From the NCBI GenBank assembly GCA_015501585.1, contig JADNRY010000087.1:124001-188000 (forward strand): a stretch of DNA of 64,000 nucleotides. Direction: 5' to 3'. The notes under the pieces were generated by a model that was not told the DNA's origin, did not search any database, and saw nothing but the letters and a program-made list of their open reading frames with translations. Source of the DNA: Rhodocollybia butyracea (Eukaryota; Basidiomycota; Agaricomycetes; Agaricales; Omphalotaceae). The position numbers were made by a program, and so were the translations under genes. Shown piece by piece: positions 57,250 through 64,000 of this stretch. How positions within the stretch are numbered: the stretch's first letter is position 1; every line of letters starts with the position of its first letter.

Positions 57250-58532
57250 TTATAGCAAACCTATTCTCTCTCTCACCTCCATCATCGTAGCCTCCGATTT
57301 TACGCGCGCCCTTTCAGCCCCCTCCTGCGCAACCCGTCTCAAATACTCCTTGTCCATCTTGAGCTTCTCATACTCTTTCCTCGGTCCTTTCAACTTCTCC
57401 TCCACAGCCTTAGTCACATCTGCCTTTAAAGCACCATGGTTTTTCCCAGCATATCCCGAAACCGTCTTATTCACATTCTCGTCTTTGCACGCGGCGAGGA
57501 TTGAGAGCAAGTTGGCTGTGCCAGGCCGATTAACGGGGTCGTACGTGATGCCTGAAATGGAATCGGTCACTGCGGAACGGATTTTGGACGTGATTTGGGA
57601 CGAAGAGTTGGTAAAGAGGATACGCGATGAAGTATCGGGTGCGGATTTGGACATTTTGGATGTTGGGTCGCGGAGAGATAGGATACCTTTTGATGGAGCT
57701 GAAGGATATCATAAGAAAGCATACAATGTATAGAAAGCATACGAACTGCTTAGTTGAGTAGGTAACGGAAAAGCTGGCGTTTGGCTTTAAAATTTCGATT
57801 AAACTGGTCCGCAATGACACGAGAAAGTTCTAGATGCTGCGTCTGATCATCTCCTACTGGGACGTGGGTTGCCCTATATCATCAGACTAGACATTCTCCA
57901 GAATAGAACAAAACAAAGGCACTTGTAAAGCAGGATATCCGCAGCTTGCAATACAGGATATGCGAAAAGCCGACATTTAACTCAGTCTCATCCATTTCGG
58001 CATCATCTCCTTGATTTTTGGACGCCGCGAGCCGTGATTTCCAGGTCGTCATTCGACGAAGTTTTCTCATTGGAGTAATACAGTTGAAAATCCATGCCAG
58101 TTCCGTATGGTTTGGATTCTGCAGAACATAAATTCAAAACGCGTGCGTAAAGCAAAGTATTGACAAACATGCTCTTGATGAAATATGATAGACCGTCGAG
58201 GATCTATACATATAGCCAAAAGAACGGCCAAAATATCCGTCCTCGCCTCCGATAATTGTTTTGGTGATTGTGGCAAGATCAAGGCGTGCCAGCCAACAAT
58301 CGAGAAGAGTAGTTCATCTTCAGGTAGAGCATTTCTTTGCAATTGGACCCAGTTTGCTAGAGCACCAAGGTAGTTGCCTAGCTATACGTGTTTTAATATT
58401 GAGAAATTTGGGCAAGTGAGGGAAACGCACATGTGGTACGCCTGTTGGCTGTATTCCAGAGAAGATTACTCGGCGTTTGGGTTCAGCGACGCTGGTGGCC
58501 ATGGAAAAGAGTCGACAACATTGACGTTGCAT
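57250..58532 (-). pseudogene. MSW1: Mitochondrial tryptophanyl-tRNA synthetase, two frameshifts
   Basis: Class I aminoacyl-tRNA synthetase charging mitochondrial tRNA-Trp. Start MQRQCCRLFSMATSVAEPKR looks like a mitochondrial presequence. Core: RRVIFSGIQPTGVPHLGNYL (HIGH-like), [82 protein letters not shown] (KMSKS), SISGITYDPVNRPGTANLLS, and a helical tail. Two single-base losses break the frame: after NVG near 57971 (before a FAYPVLQAADI-like segment) and at RQLF near 57767. Changes at conserved glycines (PMRKLRRM, AICIDPRR) and an intron with a poor donor (about 57680-57750) agree with decay. A sequencing error cannot be excluded. An intact copy should exist elsewhere if this is a true pseudogene. 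Confidence 0.8.
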
Positions 58533-59079
58533 GAGATTGTTGGAAGCAAGATGAAAATGTCGTAAGTCCCGCGAGCTCATGATATATCCGTGATATTTGC
58601 AGACGCGTAACGTCATCAAGCACGTCCTTGAGCGCTTGTACGCTACATGTACACCCTCAGCGTTTTATAGTGTATCCTGCTTATGTAGCTGTTGGCTTGA
58701 GATTAGCCCTGAGATTCGGTCCAGTTCAGGACGAAACCAGCGAACGGGTTCATATACCTTATGATTCTATCAACTTATCTAATAACTCAAAACATACTTG
58801 GGCGACTTATAGAATTGCGGAAACCAATGTTTTTAAGCATTTTCTAAAATGCTGCACTTTTGCGTGCAGCAGAGCATCACTCATAGTAGCGCCGAAGGGT
58901 TCGTAGCACATACGTATCGGTGAACAAATACATAGTACAACTTGACTATCCTCTTTTATATGATATACAGTGAAACGAAAGACAAAAAGCACACAAGTAT
59001 ATAAGTAGGACGTCGAACGAAAGACACTTCACCCAGTGAACGTGTATCATCAACGCGAAGCAGTTTCAGACAAACTCGT
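58533..59079. other. Intergenic, TrpRS promoter side and ferric reductase 3' side
   Basis: About 550 bp. No gene, repeat or RNA seen. Confidence 0.45.
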
Positions 59080-61410
59080 TCACCAACCGAAAGTTCTAGA
59101 GTAAAGAAGTCAGTACAGACGCTGAACAAGGACCGATGGATGAACTCACTCTGCGTGGACTTCCACACCCCCGATTTGATCTCGTCGGTAGGCGTCAATC
59201 TTTCCCGCTTCCGCGAACACACTATCAGCCAAAGCGACTGGTCCACAGACACCGACAAAAAGCCCATTGGCGCTTCCGCCTTTTGGGTCAGAGTTCAGGT
59301 AAGTAGTACCAGAGATAGTCTGCTCCAAGTGCTTGTGGATTTTAGGACGACCAGGCGACAGGGTAAGCGAGGTAGACCGGAAAAAGTCATCCGTGAAAGG
59401 GGGTTTTCCGGTAGGAGCACGTGTATAGAACACAGAGATTTGGACGGGGGTGAACACGCTCTGTTGGATCATGGAAGTGAACAACGGGAGCATCGGGGAG
59501 AGGGCAGCTACGAGACTCATGAGTTGGGAAGATCGTGACGAAGGGATCTTACTTACAAGGATCCTGGATAGTCCAGATAAGGCGAATGGACTTGACACGG
59601 CTTTCGCCGTCCAAATCTTTCTGAATAAGTTCTTGCATTATGGAAGTTGCAAGAGTGATCCCACTTCCACCGCAGATAAACACTGCAGCGGAGAAGCTAG
59701 AAACCATGCAGTTGCCCAAACCACCTAGAAATACCAAGTCAATTTCCCGAAGAAAAGTTTGTTGGGAAGATAAACGCACCATAAGGGCCTTGAACAATGA
59801 CTGAGACCTTGCGAGCACCGTCTTCACCGCTACTCGAACTCGCCATGTTGTATAGTTTGTTCGTCCAATCTCCAGCTTTCTTGCAGTACAAGACAAGTCC
59901 CTCGGGGCTGTTGGCTACTGAAGCGATAGTAAACGGGTGGACTTCCGACCAGCCGATGAGTCCCATTCCGGAAGATATGACTCGTAAGCGTACATGCTGA
60001 CCAGCGCGCCAGCCACTGTTGATATTTGGGACCTCAAGACGAGTGATACCAAGCTCAGGGACGGGTCGAATAATGGCAGTAGAGACGCGTGTTTTGAATG
60101 TACGTAGGAGAATGTCGAACAAGTAGAAGGCAGCACAAGCGTACGCGAATGGCCACGTTCCTTTATAGTGGTACAGCATCTTATAAAGAGGGTGATATCA
60201 ATAAGAACAGCGTAGAAAATATATAAAACATACCGCAATGACCAGGACAGTGAGTGAAGAGATATGCACGAAGAGAAAAAGATTGTATGCTTTCTTTCTG
60301 ACAAATTCGACGGATAGCAAGAACAGTGCGTCGATGCATATCAAACCAATCAATCCCCAGTAACACTTGGGTTTGGCGATTTGTTCCATGAAATTTTTCG
60401 CAATACCCCACTTGTATACTTTGGTTAAGCAAATTATGAGATGGGAGAATATACGAGGGCGAAAAAAAAAAAACTTACTGTAGCCCAGGCCGTGAACGTT
60501 TACGGATGCCAAGACAATCCGTCCAGAGTGACGATGCATAAAGTTAATCTACAAGAGAATGAGCCAGTCACTACGGGAAACTATGCCATGGCAAACCTTT
60601 TCGTATCCAACGCCCAAGAACATACCAAGGACGTTGTTCTTTGTCCCAAAAGCATACACGAACGGAAGTTGCGAGGCGGTGATATAACCGAATCGCTCTG
60701 GGTCGGTAAATGCGTTCGTCATGTAGAAAGCGGGGAAGACGACGGCGCCGAGCCAGATAGCCATTACGAGGACATGAGAAAAAGGAACTCCGGTGTTAAC
60801 ACGAGCATGCATCAACTTGAGCATGGGACGAAGGGAGGCAACATGATTCAAAACATGAGGAGGGTAGGAGCCTTTGACCTCCGGCGTGCGCTGTACAGTG
60901 GCCTTTTCCCCATACAGGTCGTACGAATCCGAAGCTATCGAAATATCGTCCATGCTCGAGTTGCCCATGGAAAATTGTACGCGTCGTCCGGCAGTACGTT
61001 TATGATAAGGTTTGTTGCGGAGAACGAGACCCGTCGTCCATTCCGAGAGACTGTACAGCCGAGCCAAGAAGCGCGGAAGGCGGAAGACAAACAGTAGGGC
61101 GATTAAACTGAGAAGGAGGACGTCTACCCCCAGACAATTTGTAAATTGCTGGGGCCTTGTAGATGGACGGTAAAGGACAAATTTAGTATATTGTGGGTTT
61201 ACGACATGAGGATAAGACTGACCAGGAGGGCAGCCTTAGCTGCGGCAATCGAACCAGTCGAACCCAAAGATCCAGAAGATCCAGAACTAGTTGTGTTGGA
61301 AGAGGCCGTTCCAGCAGCGGCAGTGGCGCGCCTGGCTTTAAAGGACTGAGGACATATATCACGTAGTATGAGGAAACAAATTTACCGACAGACCCAAGAA
61401 TGGTCGACAT
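59080..61410 (-). CDS. Ferric reductase-like transmembrane protein (FRE family)
   Basis: Membrane flavocytochrome that moves electrons from NADPH through FAD and two hemes to extracellular ferric or cupric ions before uptake. Start MSTILGSVARRATAAAG (ATG 61408..61410) then a Ser/Gly-rich segment. TM helices: SLIALLFVFRLPRFLARL, SHVLVMAIWLGAVVFPAFYM. Ferric-reductase domain: GTKNNVLGMFLGVGYEKLNF, heme His in FMHRHSGR and VNVHGLGY, second pair in LFLFVHISS and MLYHYKG. FAD site EVHPFTIASV; NADPH-binding FICGGSGITLATS; acceptor-side FVGVCGPVALADSV; C-terminus ends ETFGW, the FRE hallmark (last exon tiny, ending at 59080). Multiple introns. N-terminal exon choice is the weakest point. Metal regulation is plausible but no site is recognised. 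Confidence 0.87.
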
Positions 61411-61591
61411 TACTTCGATATCTAGCTCTGCTAGCAGAGATCGCAAAAGACAAAAGGATAGTGAGAGAAAACAATGGTTGAAAATCCAAGAGCTAACAGC
61501 TTTGAGGGAGAGCTGCGCTTCGTCAGGGAACGAGAAACTGAGTGAGTGCCTGCTCGTAGTTGGGGATGAAAAGACCAGTGGAGTCGATTAA

Positions 61592-61598
61592 GGCTTTT
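61592..61598 (-). promoter_or_regulatory. Candidate TATA box, ferric reductase
   Basis: TATAAAA on the minus strand about 185 bp upstream of the proposed start codon. Distance is long but possible with an untranslated leader. Confidence 0.35.
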
Positions 61599-62063
61599 AT
61601 AAGATGATATTTAGGAGTCCAGGTAACGGCACATCGACATTGTACCCGATTCGCGCCAATCCGCGATAACTCGGCTTCGCAACGAAGTAGTAAAAGTGCT
61701 GCGTATTGCGTAATACATACCAAGAAAATTTCAACATTATGGTTCCGAAAAAAAAAGTGAAATAGAGCATAGGTATGAAACTTTTTCATGTTCGATTCTG
61801 GATATCTATGAGCCTGGATTGAGTTTGATTGACTCTGGTGAGAATTTGGCGATGGTAGTCGACACGTATCAATAGCATTCCAGCTAGAACGGCGAGAAGG
61901 GATTATCCAGTATTCCAAGGACCAACCGCAGTATGTGGTTACAACCGATATTGGAGCTGGGCCAAGATAATAATTGTTGGTTTCCAGAAAAGCCGATAGA
62001 TACTTACCCCATATTACCGGATTGAAAGCCTCAAGAGTTATGGGCTTGGCCGTAGGAACAGAC

Positions 62064-62091
62064 AAAGCGTTACGCTTTGGCCGGCCAAAGC
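62064..62091. promoter_or_regulatory. Overlapping palindromes
   Basis: AAAGCGTTACGCTTT (62064..62078, arms of 6 around TTA) overlaps the perfect 18-bp palindrome GCTTTGGCCGGCCAAAGC (62074..62091). Dyad sites like this suit a dimeric regulator, but no factor is assigned. Confidence 0.35.
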
Positions 62092-63482
62092 AAGTGATAT
62101 GACATCATAATTTATAAACCAAAGTTCTAGCGGATAAGTCTTGTGCCACGACGGAGTCGACGTACTGAGGGCTCGGAGACTGAGTTAGCATCGATGTAGC
62201 TCTGTAGTTTTGTGTCAAATTGCCATGCATTGTAAAGGCTAGCAAGCGCTGATAGCGTTCTTTCTTGATTGACATCATTCTGTGAACTGTCTACAATCAA
62301 AACGCTTTTTCCCATACCCTGATTTCAACTACAAGTATCAGTGCTGTGATTTGAACAAGTTGACCATTTCTCTCGCCTTTTACTAGAGGAATCCGTGTTC
62401 AAATCACAATAAGGCACACTTCTAATCTTTGGGCTCTCTTCTCTTGTGAAGACTTTACTTTTTTTTTTTTTCCCCTCATCGCATCGTTATACCTTCACTG
62501 ACCTCCGCAGTTGACTTTCTCGTGGAAATTTGAAGATAAGTTCCAAAACATATGTGCGTCATGGACTATACTTGTTACTCAGTGAACAAATTATTGGAGG
62601 TATATTTGTTTATACAGGAAAGGAGGGATGGTTCCCCTGCGAGAAGGCCTTCGTAGTGCAGAGAGCTCAAGAATCTCAGTTGCAGCTTCTTGGTGGGTTT
62701 GGCCGAGTTGTACGATTGTGATGACTTGCTATATAGACCCCAACATCGACCTTGGCCTCGTCAATTCAGTCTCCGAGAGACTCAAGCCTGTAACAAGTTT
62801 ATATAGAGAACGAGGTCTGTGATTAATCTTTTGTACAGACTCTGTTCGCGAGTCAGCGAAGTAAATTCCGACGCGTTCTAGCCAGATAGGAGCCTGTAGG
62901 CTTTATACTAGTCATGAGACCCACTGCTCTTCGCGGGACTACTTTCAGCGGTCTATGTAAGTACAAACCTGTCCAAGGAAGTACTAGACTCCATGACTGG
63001 TCAGTGGTCGCCGCTCGGATCGCCTCAGTAACTGAAGTGGGATATTTTCGTCAATGAACTTTTCTCAACCAAGTGGAATTTCAACGGGTATCAGATATCC
63101 ACTTGTTGAACTGACTGTTCAACAGCTTGTTAAAATTGCGGAGATTGTTAACCTTCGTGGGTCTTTTCGTCGAGCGTGGCGACGGCTGCGATCAATCACT
63201 ATGCAACAAATGCTATATGCTTGCTGAAGGACTCGATGCCTCAAAGATACGCTGTGTAATGTAGGGATGCTTGACGGCATTGGATCTCCTTCGTGGGGAA
63301 CACAAACTGCGCTTGGGAGCTCGCCGAAGAAAATGGTTCAGAATGAATTGGGCGGCGTTGGTTGACCTATGTGCATAGGAGGTAACTGGCCACGATCTCC
63401 TTGAGACCACCGGGCATTACTTATCCAAGGGATATAAAAAAGAGTAAGGGAGTCTGCTTCATGAAATTACGTTCCACCTAGG
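62092..63482. other. Intergenic before the terminal gene
   Basis: About 1.4 kb. A T13 tract lies at 62459-62472. A 62-codon frame on the minus strand (62127..62315, MGKSVLIVDSSQNDVNQERT) has no recognisable family. The last ~60 bp before 63483 include GGGATATAAAAAAGAG, a possible TATA region for the terminal gene. Confidence 0.4.
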
Positions 63483-64000
63483 ATGAAGGCTTCACTATTC
63501 TCGACCTTCTTTTTGGCGCTCTTTGCTACTGCATGGGCACAATCATCGTCATCGGAGTTGACAACCGCTGCGTATGTGTTTTACTGTACTTGAGTCAAAT
63601 GCATGTTACTAATTGCGTCACTAGCGTACCGACGTCATCGAGCTTCAGCTTCAGCACCAGTACGACGTCATTCAACGGTACCGCTACGTCGGCCAGTAGT
63701 ACGGCATTCAGCAGTGGTACTACAGCCAGTACCAGTGCGTCGTTAATTAACGGTACTTCAGCCAGTACCACTACTGCCACCCTCAACTCTACTGCTACCA
63801 CCTCCCCAGCACTCAACTCCACTACTAGTACGACGACCTCCCCAGCGCTCAACTCTACGGCCTCCACCTCTACTACCACTACTCCCAATTCCTCTGGAAC
63901 GGGAACAGCCGGAAATACAAGCGGTGCTTCCATGGCTCAGAGTTCAATGCAAATGATTGCGGTTATCAGTGGATTGGTTGTGGTTGGACTCGTTGCGGTT
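63483..64000 (+). CDS. Secreted Ser/Thr-rich surface protein, 3' end cut by window
   Basis: Exon 1 63483..63571 gives a signal peptide MKASLFSTFFLALFATAWAQ; intron 63572..63624 (GTATGT...CTAG); exon 2 from 63625 stays open to the window end. The mature part is almost only Ser, Thr, Ala, Asn, with repeated TSPALNST motifs and several NxS/T glycosylation sites. It then runs into a hydrophobic segment (MIAVISGLVVVGLVAV), which may be a GPI-attachment signal or a membrane anchor. Similar short Ser/Thr-rich GPI proteins are common in mushroom cell walls. The function is unknown; the stop codon lies beyond 64000. Confidence 0.8.

Larger units (their letters stand above)
54876..57475. repeat. Tandem duplication unit 3 (BTB copy 3)
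   Basis: Third unit: AAAGTTTAAAGCTAAACGCG block, promoter, BTB copy 3, then the TrpRS 3' end continuing without break into the complete TrpRS locus. This is therefore the end of the array nearest the original junction. Confidence 0.8.

Noticed and set aside
61523..62065. 180-codon minus-strand frame upstream of the ferric reductase
   Set aside because: Starts with a non-ATG codon, no recognisable domain, and contains a TATA-like element for the ferric reductase; treated as promoter sequence.

Overview
The window is nuclear DNA of a filamentous basidiomycete, most likely an Agaricomycete (mushroom-forming fungus). It holds dense protein-coding genes on both strands, split by many short introns of about 47-65 bp. 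Characteristic families include a Zn2Cys6/Fungal_trans regulator, basidiomycete BTB-domain genes, a ferric reductase ending in ETFGW, a Ste7-type MAP kinase kinase and agaric PAS and FYR proteins. Where exon sums are given, I rebuilt the splicing by hand and the joined length is a multiple of three.

Layout. 1-7.3 kb: EBP2 (ribosome assembly), a major facilitator transporter and a coiled-coil protein of unknown function. 8.7-18.6 kb: a Ste7-type MAPKK, the NTA1 amidase, a Zn2Cys6 transcription factor and a cysteine-rich coiled-coil protein. 18.9-25.1 kb: an intron-containing tRNA-Ala(CGC), a large bZIP factor and a casein kinase 1. 25.7-38 kb: AMP deaminase, RRS1, XPC/Rad4, TRM61 and a PAS protein. 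39.2-47.2 kb: a secreted GH27 alpha-galactosidase, a FYR-domain protein and a sugar transporter. 47.4-58.5 kb: a repeat-rich accessory region. 59-61.4 kb: a ferric reductase. 63.5-64 kb: the start of a secreted Ser/Thr-rich surface protein cut by the window edge.

The region at 47.4-58.5 kb is the most unusual. A segment carrying the promoter, a BTB gene, a degenerate remnant and the 3' end of a mitochondrial tryptophanyl-tRNA synthetase gene is present three times in tandem. Copy 1 was later damaged by a near-perfect 231-bp internal duplication and carries a CACTA-type foldback MITE (270-bp terminal inverted repeats, TCT target duplication, empty site visible in copy 2). Copy 2 carries a 493-bp solo LTR. 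The full-length TrpRS gene beyond copy 3 has two single-base frameshifts.

Other signals worth a look: four well-supported GC-AG introns (two in TRM61, one each in NTA1 and AMP deaminase), a 5-nt and a 14-nt microexon, a duplicated in-frame 45-nt exon in the PAS gene, a cryptic Zn2Cys6-like cysteine array, and paired AP-1/Gcn4-type sites in front of XPC/Rad4. The genes do not form one pathway. The nearest to a functional neighbourhood is alpha-galactosidase plus sugar transporter. I did not find a clearly new multi-gene system.
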